From positions 4,028,001 through 4,092,000 of the forward strand of contig JANUWF010002200.1 in NCBI GenBank assembly GCA_026120185.1: a stretch of DNA of 64,000 nucleotides, written 5' to 3'. The notes under the pieces were generated by a model. That model did not search any database. It saw nothing but the letters and a program-made list of their open reading frames with translations, and had not been told where the DNA came from. Positions 33,550-45,169 of this stretch are shown piece by piece (within the stretch, counting starts at the first letter, position 1; each line of letters opens with the position of its first letter). The DNA comes from Voacanga thouarsii (taxonomy: Eukaryota > Streptophyta > Magnoliopsida > Gentianales > Apocynaceae). Position numbers and translations under genes: made by a program.

Positions 33550-34680
33550 CACTTTTTATGCTAGTTTAGTAGCTTGCAAACCCACAATCTGCTATACATC
33601 TCTATCAAAGAATATGAAATGTCCTTGCCAGGTGTGATCAACAACAATCATTTCAACCCGATATTTGCATTTTACTCAAATTCAGAATCCGTATTTCTTG
33701 AAATGCAAAAAACTATTCTCTTTTACAACAATATCTATTCCTTCATTTTTTAAAATACCTTGCGTCTGGATAATCTTCCGTCCTGATATATGATTCGCAT
33801 GCTCATTTCTTCCCTTAAAGTTTTAGTTTCTTTCTATATCTCGTGCAAGAATTGTACCTCCATCCATTGTATGTGTTAATGTCCAAGATAGAAATGTAAC
33901 AATAGTATATCTTTTCCTAATATAGCAAAAACAAAATTGCAGCAACGTGAATTGGTTTTTGCACGATCAAGTCATGGTGTAGTTTATTTCAAGGGGAAGC
34001 ATTCATAAACAATTTCAGAAGTGGTATATACCATTTCTTCACCACTCTTGATCATGTTATTTAACTCAGCCAAACTTTTCTTGTTTTTCTCATATTGTTA
34101 TGTAGTTAACACAACAGTTGCGGTACTCAATTCCTTTGTTGTTTCTGATTTGTGATTTTCTTCACACCTATTCAACAAATGAACAAATATATATGTTCAC
34201 AGGTTTTAGAAGTTGTGTTTCCACATCCCGATTCAATGTATTCAAATATGTACATACATTTGTCTGAAGTTTTCCACTTCTAGAGTTTCTAAGTCCATGT
34301 AGACCTTTGTTGCACTATTGCTTGATATTGATACATGCCCTTGGTCATGCTTCACTATCATTGTTGTAAAAACACCAATTTGCATAGTCTAGCTACTCAG
34401 AACTTCTAAACTCTGAATCACATTTGCATGTCCCCCCCCCCCCCCCAAGTGTTATTCTTACTTCCTTTCCCCTGTAGTTCAAAATAATTTCAATCAATAA
34501 TTGTTAAATGTATCTATATGTCTATATGTGTCATTTAACACTAATAAATCTGAGGTATACTTACCTGTGGTCCTTCATAGTTACAAACTATAAACCAATT
34601 TTATTTCCCATTCGAGTCCTTTGTTGAGTTGCTAAAACTTCTGGTATCATACCAATGACATCTACAGGGAAAATGAGAGA
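33550..34680 (-). pseudogene. Decayed replication protein A large subunit (RPA1)-like sequence
   Basis: Minus-strand fragments appear in the order of plant RPA1-like proteins. First comes DVIGMIPEV with RTRMGNKIGL (about 34575-34660), as in an OB fold. Then come VSISSNSATKVYMDLETLEV (about 34290-34350), a KKSLAELNNMIKSGEE segment (about 34040-34090), and a YNGWRYNSC segment near 33860. The last is MIVVDHTWQGHFIFFDRDVQ (about 33590-33650). In the zinc ribbon the second Cys of both pairs has become Tyr (CTRY, CESY). Stops and a C15 run at 34432-34446 interrupt it. RPA-like genes exist both as host genes and as cargo of plant Helitrons; I cannot tell which this was. Confidence 0.6.
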
Positions 34681-35359
34681 AATCAATATATCTTCGCCAT
34701 GTCCTTCTGGCAGTAGCTCTTTTTTTTTTTTTTTATTGACATGGTACATTCATAATTTCATTTTGAAGATGTTCATAGGATTGTTCAATTTGTCAAGCAT
34801 CTATTCAATGCACAAACATTCACAGATAGCTCCAAGATGGGAATTCATGTTACAGTATAGAAGTACGACAAATAACCTCACTATGAGTCTAGCATTTCAT
34901 CTATCCTACTCCAGGCCATCTTAAGCAAGCTTTGAATGGTACTTATGCAAATAAAATGCTGCAAAGTTTGGGGTATGAAGCTTATAGATTTTAGGCTATG
35001 ATATGCGTTTTAGTTTTCGGGGGATTTTAGTCATGAAAATTCATATCGTACATGCTAGCATTCAGTGGTATTTAGCAATTGTAGGCTGATGATTTCATAT
35101 GAACACATGGTTCCAATTATGATGCATATCCCAAAAGTGACATGGTAATAACTTTGTTGCACGAAAATGGTGAACATGATGGTTAAATAGTCTACATATC
35201 TGTATATCATACTTCAACACATAGACCCTCATATTCACATGGAAAATTTTGTGTGTGTTTGAGTATGGGGAGGGGGGTGGGGGCCACAACGTGATTTCAT
35301 CGCAATGTTACCAACTAAGAGACTAATGTCTTCAACTCAGGAATCAATCTCTCATAAGG
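34681..35359. other. Intergenic DNA
   Basis: No gene is supported. It contains short plus-strand frames only and a G-rich run near 35265-35282. Confidence 0.45.
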
Positions 35360-36848
35360 TACAAAACAGAATTTATAATGTCATACAATATAAAATAGGA
35401 ATTTCTTCATAATATTTTTTATATTTTTCAAACATCCTTTTTATAAAATTACCGTATTGGAGATAATTCATATACTCATTAAAAATATGTGCTACCTTAA
35501 CAATTGTGGGGGGAATATGATTAGTAGTGAGATAATAGGATCTTGATAAAAGTTTGGTTGCTTCTTTAAAAGTAAATAAAAATGTTGAAAGTGCAATATA
35601 ATTTTCAAAATGAGTTTCAATGAGTTGAGGTTAAAAACTATTACTGTTACAAAATTTAATAAGTTAATTTTGAAAAGATATAACACTTTCAAACAAATCA
35701 AAAGTTGAGTTCCATCTAATCTAAATTTTTTAAAAGACAAATGCTATTCTCGACATAAAGCTTTAAAATTTTGAAGTCTAATTGGAGAAGTTTTAATAAA
35801 TAAAATAACACTTCTAATTATATTAATAGTATCATCAACATATTTATATCATTCTTTAGCATACAAATTAAGTATATGGCAAGCACAGCTAGTCTAAAAT
35901 AAAACTAAATCTAACATAGGACTCATAATATTTTTCAAAAGTATTATGACATAATCATTATTTGAAGCATTATCTAAAGAAATAAAAATAATTTTATTTA
36001 ATATTCTATAATCACGACATGTTTGAGTAACCATTCTAGCCATACTAGTACCTACATGAGGATATTCAAATAATTTAAAACAAATAGTTCTTTTTTGTAC
36101 TAATCAATCATAATCGATCTAATGACATGTAATGTACAAATAAAACTTATTAGTAATTGCAATCTAATTATCACAAGTAAGAGCAAAATTTCAATTACAA
36201 GAATCAAATATAGTAATAAGACACTCTTTCATCTCTTTTTATATCTTTATTATGTCACTTTTTAATATTGTTATAGGAATCGTTTTCCATATAGGTTGGC
36301 AATATTATTGCATGAATTGTTCATATTGTACATTTTTCTAAAAAATTAAAAGATAATTTAGTTTTAACAAGCATTTTAGCAAATCCAATTCTAGTTTTTT
36401 TATGATCATATTAAAAATTACCTATAATTTGACCTCATGAAGTATGAATTTGTTATTATTTAAGTAGGTTTTCCAACAAATTATTATATGACATTTTCAT
36501 ATGTTTAACTAACACTCTCGTCCCTCCTCTCTTCTTATGTGTATATACTACCCTATAAATTTTATATGTTGTCACATCATTATCATTATTCTTTTAAAAA
36601 AGATTCCAAATCATATATATTTTTGCTTTAGCTATAACTTTAGAAGTTTCACCATCAATCTGGTCCTGGGGCTTACCCAGATTAAATTCACCAGAATTAA
36701 TTGTTAGAGTTGGTTGTTGTACACTAACGCTAGGGCCTTCACTTTCATTATCTATTTCATTATTTATTAAAATTAAGGTTGGATCTATATTGAATTCAAA
36801 ATGTGATGATGATTGTGAAGAAAAATAGTGATATTTATTTGGATTCAT
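35360..36848 (-). pseudogene. Decayed hAT-superfamily transposase
   Basis: Read on the minus strand, an 84-codon Ser/Asn-rich N-terminus (36848-36594) is followed by fragments of a BED-like zinc region. Scattered pieces of the RNase H-like core then follow. The clearest block (about 35740-35390) contains RWNSTFDLFESVI, then LSTFLFTFKEATKLLS, a YYLTTNHIPPTIVKVAHIF segment and a MFEKYKKYYEEI segment. These are the usual RWNST and late-core landmarks of hAT transposases. Stops occur throughout. It has no function now; a GC-rich block at 37470-37635 may be the matching subterminal region. Confidence 0.65.
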
Positions 36849-37469
36849 TATCTCTAAATAAAAAATTAATTAAAATTTAAATAAAAGTTCAAATAAATAA
36901 ACAATAGTTCAAATAAAATGAGATAAAGTATTAACTAATAATGCATTAAGAGATTTGAAAACTACAAAATAACTTGTAAATTAACTTAAAAATTAAATAA
37001 ATAACTAAAACAAATACTTAATTAATAAAGTTTAAAAAAAAGAATATAAAATTAAAAAACACTAACTAGTTGATGGCCAAAAAACAATAACATTTTGTTG
37101 AGCTTTACTTCTTATTTTCTTCAAGACTTGAATTATCCACTGTTTCGCCACTTAATAATCTTCCCAAATATGAAGATTTTGCTTAAGAATTGAAAAAATA
37201 TATATAAAAAATAAATTCTATTCTGCCACTTTTTCTAGAAGAAATTGAGAGATTTAAAGATTATGAGAGAAAGAATAATGAAAATAGAGAATTGGAGAGA
37301 AATGGAGAGAATTAGAGAGTATTTAGTAAGTTTTTGGGAGAATTTGGGTGTATTTATAGAATTTTGGAGGTTGGAGAGGAGAAATAGCTGTTGGGGGCTA
37401 TTATGCACAAAAAAAAAAAAAATCTAATGTTACTGCTATTTTCAGAAGTTTGAGAGCTTCTGGGTAACG

Positions 37470-37635
37470 ACTTTCAAAGGCAGGCCGACTAGCGGGCCAT
37501 GCGGGCTAGCCCGTGGTAGACCAGGGATTTTTATCCTTGGCCGGGCACAAACTGGCCCACCACAATGGCCACGGTTTGGCAGGTGGGCCAGGACCGGCCT
37601 GGCGGGTCAAACCGGCTCACATGCCAATGTTAAAC
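37470..37635. other. GC-rich block with GGCC/GGGC motifs, possible hAT subterminal region
   Basis: In AT-rich surroundings this block repeats GGCCGG/GGGCCA/GCGGGC motifs on both strands. Plant hAT elements often have such GC-rich subterminal motifs, and a decayed hAT transposase begins about 600 bp to the left in matching orientation. No terminal inverted repeat or 8-bp duplication was confirmed. Confidence 0.35.
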
Positions 37636-37689
37636 GTAGCTTAGTATTGAACTCGAGACCTATGTCTCAAACAATAACTCTTCTACGTC

Positions 37690-38020
37690 TTGCCTTATCG
37701 CCTGATCAGCAGGAGGAGAAGATGGAGTTTTGTTTGGTTCATTCAAAAAGCCTCTGCATGGGATGTGGATGGAATATTGTGAAGAGCTTAATTTCACTCA
37801 TTTGAGAAGAGAAACTTGTGACCATTTTGGACAACATATCACTTCTGTTTTTCCTTCAAGAATCTTTGTCTTGAACATGTCTGAAGGGTACTTTTTCATA
37901 CTATCTCCAGCGAACTTTTCTGGTTTCCCAAACAAGAACTCAATTGTTTCACCTATAACTTCCACCGCCCGCGGTCGTGGAAGCTTGCGATCATTATCAG
38001 GGTCATGCCCTATGCCCATA
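37690..38020 (-). pseudogene. P450 pseudogene copy A, second part of exon 1
   Basis: The minus strand encodes an [19 protein letters not shown] segment and MFKTKILEGKTEVIC, matching residues about 30-95 of the intact P450 at 6.28 kb. A frameshift follows [16 protein letters not shown] continues in another frame. Homology ends near 37690, at the segment matching the Pro-rich SDQAP. The upstream part of the same exon lies 2.6 kb away at 40655-40840, so the copy is broken by an insertion and has no later exons. Confidence 0.85.
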
Positions 38021-39753
38021 GGGTGACACGACAATACTTCAAAATGAAATGTCGAACCTCGAATATATACATAGTTATTTCTGCATAATCAATGCCTTTA
38101 AAACTTAGATTAATGACAGTTAGGTACAAGTCTCTTAAGTATAAAATAGAATTTAGAAAGATTAAAGCTTGACAAAATATAGTAACTCAAATTCATAACT
38201 TCAACAAACATTTTATACATAAGTGTACTAAAAAAAAAAAATCCGAACACCTGAGCTAAAGCTTCATTTGACAAATTACTCAAGATCTTCTTCAAACTGT
38301 TCATTTAATTCATCACCTTCTAACTAAAAGCCTGCAAAATGTTAAATAAAGGGCAAGCTCACTAAGAAAAAGTGGATCGGCTAGAATTGAGTATATTACA
38401 TAAATAAAAAATTTCAAAAGTTGATGGCACAAAGAATTACACACTCATGAATCTTTTAGCAAAATCGTTTGCATTTCAAAAACATATGACTCTAGATACT
38501 GGATCCAAAGAGATAATAGAAATAAAGGTGAGATGGCGAAGTTCAATCAGGAAAAAAAATTCATTCAAGAAAGGGGTGGCATTACCTATTTCAAGGGAAA
38601 CGATGCTACTTGTCCCAACTATGATAGCCGCTGGAAAATAGAAAGGAAACGATGCTGCTCAAGGCAAGCTAAACAGCACTTCTAGGTCAAAGAAACCTGA
38701 ATGACTATAGCTTCGGAGAGGAGGCGCCACTTGGTTTCTTGTGTATGTCTTCCAGGCACAAATTTCAACAATTACTAGAATTTTTCTAATACATCCATCA
38801 CAAGAAACAACAAGGATACAGAATAGGAATTCTAAAACCAATTTCAACAAACGAACCAAGATCAAAGGAGCAATAACAACAATCATATTAAATCATCAAA
38901 TCGAGAATAAAGGAATCATAACAAGAATCATAAACAAACTATGAGAACTTGGGCAAGAATTCCAGTACTAGAATGTATAGACCCTTCTAACTAACCATTA
39001 CCAAAACGTTCTTCTTTTTTTTTTTTGTCAAACTCAAAAATTTCCAATACATAGACTTCTTTTCTCAAAATTCTTAAAAGATTGCATATGAAAATTCACA
39101 ATAGACTTCCATAAGAGCTGAATCATGCTTTCTTTAACGCTAAAACCTTTCCCAAAATTTAAACACATCCAAAATATACAGATAGGTTGAATCATGTTTG
39201 GAGTAAGGTTGTGGCTAACTGATATCAATATCTTAACTATTGTATTCCATTAGGAGAGTGATTAGAATAGAGATTAGGTATTTTATCTCCCTAGATAATA
39301 ACCAGAGAACAGATAATTAGATATTATATCCCCCTAACTAAGGGTCGAGATTCATATAAGTTTGTAGAATCCCTACCATAACCACTTACAAGCATAAGAC
39401 AATCCTCAAAAATCAACTTCAGAACAGGATAGAAACTTCATACATTACCAATTTATAAACACACTTTGCAAAAACGTTAATCTCATATACATACATAACT
39501 TTTGAATTACATAAATCACAAATAGCATACTTAACCCAATTCATAATCAAAATATAACATTTTTATGAATTAAAAGCTATCAATTTCTAATAATGGGTAA
39601 TCGAAAATGCAGGAAACCACATATTCTTAATTACTAGATAATCTTGAAATTTTCTCTTACTTCTTCTGAATCCTCTAAACACTTACAAATCCCAAAATTC
39701 ATAAATTAAATTAGAATTCAGATATGATTGACTCTTCTCCCAAAAATAAATAC
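38021..39753. other. Sequence separating the two halves of P450 copy A
   Basis: I recognise no gene or complete transposon here. Short reading frames at 38447-38944 have an Asn/Thr-rich character but no named domain. Together with the MITEs at 39756-40542 it makes up most of the 2.6 kb that interrupts the P450 pseudogene exon. Confidence 0.45.
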
Positions 39754-39755
39754 TA

Positions 39756-40003
39756 CTACCTCCGTGTTATAATATAAGTTGTTTTAAACTTATGCACAAG
39801 AATTAAGGATCCTAAATTTTAGACAATTTTAAAACTAAACATTCGAAAATATCCCTAATTAAGTCTGTCTATTTTGGTAATTGGAAAGAATTGGGTCATA
39901 ATTAGTAAAAAGAGAGAGATTACAAGGAGGGGTAGAATAGAAAAAAAAGCAATAAATGCTTATAGAATTTTGTAAAACGACTTATATTGTAAAACGAACG
40001 TAG
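39756..40003. mobile_element. Stowaway-like MITE (248 bp)
   Basis: Ends are CTACCTCCGTGTTATAATAT and the inverted counterpart ATATTGTAAAACGAACGTAG. The element is flanked by TA on both sides (39754-39755, 40004-40005). The CTNCCTCCGT terminus and TA target are those of Stowaway (Tc1/mariner) MITEs. Confidence 0.8.
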
Positions 40004-40274
40004 TATCAAAAACCTTTTCTATTTTGGACACGGATTCAGACACAAACAAAAGAAGTCCCCCAAGGTCATTAGAACCATAATCTCGCTTTTGGTTTAGCAT
40101 ATCTAATTCCGAACTCTTTTTCGTCTCACCTCACCCATCTTTCTTCTCCTATGTCAGAGAAGTTTTTGACACTAAGCAACGTTGTTCAAAAGAAACGTGT
40201 AACGAACCTTAATTGAAAATAAAAAATCTATTTAATACCACTAATTGCACATAGATTCATAACTTATGATATTA

Positions 40275-40542
40275 CTTTCGTTTCATAATATAAATCGTTT
40301 TAGACTTGTACATAAGAATTAAGGATCATAAATTTCACACCACTTAAAACTAAACTTTCAAAAATACCACTAATTAAGTCTTTATTTACTTTTGTAATTG
40401 GAGAGAGTTGAGTCATAATTAGTGGAAAGTAAGAGATTGTAAGGAGTGATAGAGTTAAAAAAAAATAATAAATATTTATAAAATAACTTATATTATAAAA
40501 AAAAATTTCAAATTCAAAACAATTTATATTGTGAAATTGAGA
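40275..40542. mobile_element. Second Stowaway-like MITE (about 268 bp)
   Basis: It is a diverged relative of the copy at 39756. It starts CTTTCGTTTCATAATATAAA and shares the inner sequence ACATAAGAATTAAGGATC and TGAGTCATAATTAGT. The right end, AATTTATATTGTGAAATTGA, is an imperfect inverted match. Flanking TA is present at 40273-40274 and 40543-40544. Confidence 0.65.
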
Positions 40543-40654
40543 TAATAAGTTACAATCTATCCAAGAACTTGTAGTCAAAGAACCATTAAATTACAAAGTC
40601 CAATTAAGAAAGCCCAAGTAAGCGGGAGGGAGGGACGGGGGCAGGGGTGCGAGC

Positions 40655-40960
40655 GTGGGGTTCAGTGGGCTCACAATCAGACCGTTTCTGAAGGGAAAGG
40701 CTCAAAGAACAGAAGTGAAAACTACAATTACAACAGAGACGGGAAATGCAAGATCGTCTATTGCTGCCGCCGCTGCTGCTTTTTGTACAATGGAGGCCAC
40801 ATTTGCTGGACGGGATGTGACACTGCTCTATTTATAGTAATGATCAAGCAAATTAAATTCAAGATTGCCTCGTTTTAATTTTGTCAAATTGGACCAGACT
40901 TTGGCTTTAAAACCACCCTATAGTCAAGTCAAAGTTGAACAGCTGCATTAGCTATATCAA
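40655..40960 (-). pseudogene. P450 pseudogene copy A, promoter and start of exon 1
   Basis: On the minus strand this region matches 6100-6340 of the intact gene. The match covers promoter blocks (GGTCCAATTTGACAA-like), the TATA box TATAAATA (about 40829-40836), the CCTCCATTGTAC leader and the first codons (ATCTTGCATTTCCCG for ATTCTTGCATTTTCTC). The start codon has become ATA. Exon homology stops near 40655 and resumes at 38020. It cannot make a P450. Confidence 0.85.
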
Positions 40961-41260
40961 TGAGTAATATGCCAAACAAAAGGAACCCTATTGGAAGCCT
41001 TAGCCTGAAACCATCCCTAATGGGGAGTGATTTAATTTCTAAATCAATGATTGCTAACAAAAGTAACACGATATTTTAATACGAAGGACAAATATCAAAC
41101 ACCTATAGCATGCTTGATATGTTAAAATAGAATGACTTTTGTAACTTCTTTCCACTCAAAAACTCGAGGAAAATTTTTTTCAGGTGAAAAAATATTCTTT
41201 AAAAACAGTTTAAATACTATTTTGCCATTCTCTTTAGTACAACATTTGAAATAGATGTTT

Positions 41261-41308
<48 letters not shown>

Positions 41309-41906
41309 TGTTATTTAAGTGTTCACCGGTTAGTTCAATGGACCAAACATTGTAATTATTTTGGAGATGTTCCATCCTTACTAATCCCACCAGCTATTTT
41401 TTGTGATAGAGGGATACTCTAAATGTCTCAAATGTAGATTATGAAGATATATATAGTTGATTTTATCGAGTAATATATATAAATATATATTATTTATTTT
41501 AATTTAATATCCATTATACAAATTATAAATTCTATGGTCCTAACTTTGCATTGTTTAAGTAGTAGTTTGGGTTATAGGAGAAAAAACAAAAAAGTCAATA
41601 GTTTGGGTTATTTAACCATTTATTCTGAAGTTTAGGATACTTATTAAAAGCTACAATATTAATATTTCTAAATCTCCTCTAATTTATCAAATTTGCTATT
41701 CAATAGTGTATAAGAAACTCAATTGTTACAACACTAAAAATACAAAAAAGACTCTCACCCAATCTAGAGTTTTATATCCCAAGAAACTTTTTAAATTAAA
41801 TTACAAGGATTGCCCTCACAAATAAATTTTTATGTCCATTTGGTAATCTTGATTACAAGAGACCACATTGGAGTAAAAATTTAGAATCACCCAAGTGTAA
41901 ATGATA
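40961..41906. other. AT-rich intergenic DNA with (AT)n
   Basis: An (AT)n tract lies at 41266-41304. No gene is supported. Confidence 0.5.
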
Positions 41907-42198
41907 CTTTCTTTATTTTAAAATATTTGTTTATAAAACTTTTTTATTTTGTGTTAAAATATTTGTTTATAGACATATTTGTAGAACTAATGATTAGTTT
42001 CTTCTCATTTTATTCCTATTTATTTCAAGCCAATTATACAACTTTCCAAAACTCTTTTTTCTTCTTACTTTTTAGAAATTTTTACTATGTTTTTTAATAT
42101 AGTTAGAATAGAAACTTTATCAAAATATAATATTGTTTTCAACCCTTTTAATTTATGTGCAAAGAGTTTTAGGAACAAGTATTTTAAAATGGAGAGAA
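41907..42198. mobile_element. Stowaway-like MITE, diverged (about 292 bp)
   Basis: The left end CTTTCTTTATTTTAAAATAT and right end GTATTTTAAAATGGAGAGAA are imperfect inverted repeats. TA flanks both sides (41905-41906, 42199-42200). Its ends differ from those of the 39756 family. Confidence 0.55.
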
Positions 42199-42558
42199 TA
42201 CATAAGAAAGCATCAATTTCCTTTCTCAAAATTAATGATTCACCAAACGAAACTGAAATGCTTATTATAAGAGAGATGTTTCAGAAAATTTCGTGCAATT
42301 GAAAACTCAAAAACTAACAATGGAATACTTCCAAGAGAGTGAGATAAAAATACATGAATTTCATCTTATAATTGGATGAATCTTGAGAAACAAATATTTT
42401 CAGCTAGATTTTGGGGCAGAGATTTTTTTTTTTTTTTTTTTGGGGTCATGTTAGTTCCCTAGAACTGAGAACTAGGCCTTAGAAGTCTTCTACTCGTGAT
42501 TTTCTGAACAAAGTTGTCGGGTGCGCTAAGGCTTTGAGTGCGGCAGCAATGATATATA

Positions 42559-42915
42559 CTCTTTCCATTTTAAATTATTTATCTCATTTAACTGATTATA
42601 CAAATATTAAAATAAATAAAATTTTAAATAATTAAATTATTTTTTTTCATTTTTATTCTTAAAATTTAATTTATTATATATCTCTATTAAGAAATATTCA
42701 AATTGCAAAATTTTAATATACTCTAAATTATTTCTCTCTTCTATTATTTAAATGGAATCATGTTATTGAGAAATAAATTATTTAATATATTTAAGAAATA
42801 TAGTGTTATTAAATTGGAATAAATTTAGAATGTTAAATCTTAATTTTTAAAGAGATAAATAATTTAAGATAAAAATTAAATAAAAAATAGGACAGATAAT
42901 TTAAGACAGAGGGAG
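42559..42915. mobile_element. Stowaway-like MITE (357 bp)
   Basis: The left end CTCTTTCCATTTTAAATTAT is the inverse of the right end ATAATTTAAGACAGAGGGAG. TA flanks both sides (42557-42558, 42916-42917). The inverted repeats extend inward for more than 30 bp with mismatches. Confidence 0.75.
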
Positions 42916-42917
42916 TA

Positions 42918-44767
42918 TGTATTTAGAGATAGAATGGAGAGGTAACAAAGTAGATCATTATTTTTATTTTTTAGTAGTCATTATATAAGTAAAAAAATAA
43001 ATTTAATAGAAAATTTATGTAAAATAGTCAAACAACTAAATACAATATTAAAAAATTTTAATATATTAAATGAACAAAAGACATAGAAAAATATATATTA
43101 GCCTAAAAATTTCTGTTACACGGTACTTTTATTACATATATTTTTTAATGGCTTTGGGTTCCATCACTGCAGATCATGTTGTGTAATTTCAAGAAAATAT
43201 TTAAAAATAAAAAGACTAAAGAATATAATTTATATCAATTAGTTATTTTTTTTACTAGAAGAGAGGCAACCACATTATATTGTTATGGAATCAAAGAGGT
43301 AATGTATCTAAGGCCTTAAACACCTTTATTTCCTTACCTGTTTGTTCAACTGAAGCTTTTAGATAATTTAAGAATAAGATGTGCCCTTCCACCATCTCGA
43401 TCCTTTACCCAAAATAAAGTTAATATATATGCATCATATTTTCTATTTAGAATCTTTTAAAAAAATTATTAAGGAAAAAAATTATAATTACAATAGTTAA
43501 AAAATAAATGCTCAAGAAAAATGAATTAAAATAAATACGAAGATTTAGATGAATGTGTTAAAAAGAAAAAGTCTGTTATAAATTTAATAAATAAGTCCTT
43601 TAAATAATAGGAAATTAAATTTATACTTTTAAGCTTTATTTAATTGTCAAGGAAAGTGCAATGGGTAAATAATCACAATCTTCATTTTTAAAATTCAATG
43701 TTTGGTTTACTATTTATGGAATGGGAAAGAAATCTAAAAAAATAAATGTAGAATATTGAAAAAAGAATCCTTCTTGGGATGTGATATTGTGATTCATTTC
43801 CCAATAATTCTAACAATAAATGATTCTAACAATAAAAGATAAAAAAAATTAAAAAGTAAAGATAAATAAAAATTTTATTTCAATCTACATAATTACTTTA
43901 TCTATCACTTAAGTACTATTTTTTTTTTTTTTTTGTTCCCTTCACACCTTCCTCAACCTAGTAGTGTATTAAAATTTTCTATATTCTCAATTATAATGTA
44001 TAGTTTTGTCAAAAATTTAAAAGACTACATATTTTAAATTAATTGTAAATTTTTAATTTAAAAGTTATATCATGATTGAATTTCATGAAAAGAAAATTTA
44101 TTGAATTTTCTATAAATACTTTAATTTGAAAATAATTATATTTTTTATTAATATTAGAATTTGAACTCAATATCAAGAGTAATTAGAATATCAAATAAAA
44201 TTTATATAAGTGAAAATACTATTTATGTGATTTTTAGTTATTATGACCATTTAAAAAATAATATATAATTAAATGGTACAATAATATGAGAGAAATTTAA
44301 AAATAATTTAAAATATATATAATATTTTATTCTAAAATATGAAAAAAATTATATTACTTTTCTTTATTAATTTTTTTAACTTTCCAAATAGAGGAATGTT
44401 ACTTATTTAGAATCATATTCTGTGAATTCACTTCTCCAAAATTTAAATTCTGTAACATTAGTTTTCTGTGACTAAATCAAACGATGCATTATTTCTTTTC
44501 TTTTTATTGGAAAAGCTGCTAATGTAGAACTAATACAAAACAGCTTACGTCTGAAAGAAAGAAAAAAAAAAAAATCTTATTGCCTCATTTATGTTGTTTA
44601 AGACAAACAGCCGCAATTGCTAGGCACATGTACTTATCTAAAAACAGCCTGAAAGATACTGTAATTTTAGATCAATCTGATTAAATAGCTTAGATCCTAA
44701 ATCTTTCGACCAAGTTATTTACAACAATCATTACCCCCCCCCCCAAAAAAAAAAAACCAAAAAAAGA
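42918..44767. other. AT-rich intergenic DNA
   Basis: No gene, RNA or transposon end is supported. Poly(T) and poly(C)/poly(A) runs occur near 43920 and 44733-44765. Confidence 0.5.
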
Positions 44768-44772
44768 GAAAT

Positions 44773-45044
44773 TGTTATAAAATTAGGGTAGTGTTAGAAT
44801 AAAATCTACACACTGCACACTAAGAAAATTCTAACTATTCTTTGCACAATAATTTCTCTTCAAACTTCTCTCTTTCTTTCTCTCACAATTCTTTCTCTAA
44901 TCTTTCTTTCACTAATCTTTCTTTCACAAAATGATGGTGTCTCCACTAAATGGTGGACATCCATAAAAATCTTCTAATAATTCACATAAATCCATAATTA
45001 GTGGAGCCTCCACTAATTAATGGAGATTCCAATAATTCATAACA
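44773..45044 (-). repeat. 3' LTR of the copia chimera (left copy)
   Basis: Starts TGTTATAAAATTAGGG and ends AATTCATAACA on the plus strand, 272 bp. It contains CT-rich CTTTCTTTCACTAATC repeats. Confidence 0.95.
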
Positions 45045-45053
45045 CTCCCCCTT
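45045..45053 (-). other. Polypurine tract of the copia chimera
   Basis: The minus strand reads AAGGGGGAG directly before the 3' LTR, a normal plus-strand primer. It sets the element's orientation. Confidence 0.8.
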
Positions 45054-45169
45054 GGATGTCCATCCATTACATAAAGAATATGCCTCGTTAAAACCTTACT
45101 AGATAAAAACCCAGTGGGAAAAAAAATCTAGTGAAGGAAAAAGAGTACACTATTCTATATGTTTGTTTA

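Noticed and set aside
38447..38944. Coding fragment between the halves of P450 copy A
   Set aside because: Asn/Thr-rich short frames vaguely recall gag-type sequence, but no motif could be named, so it is left unassigned.
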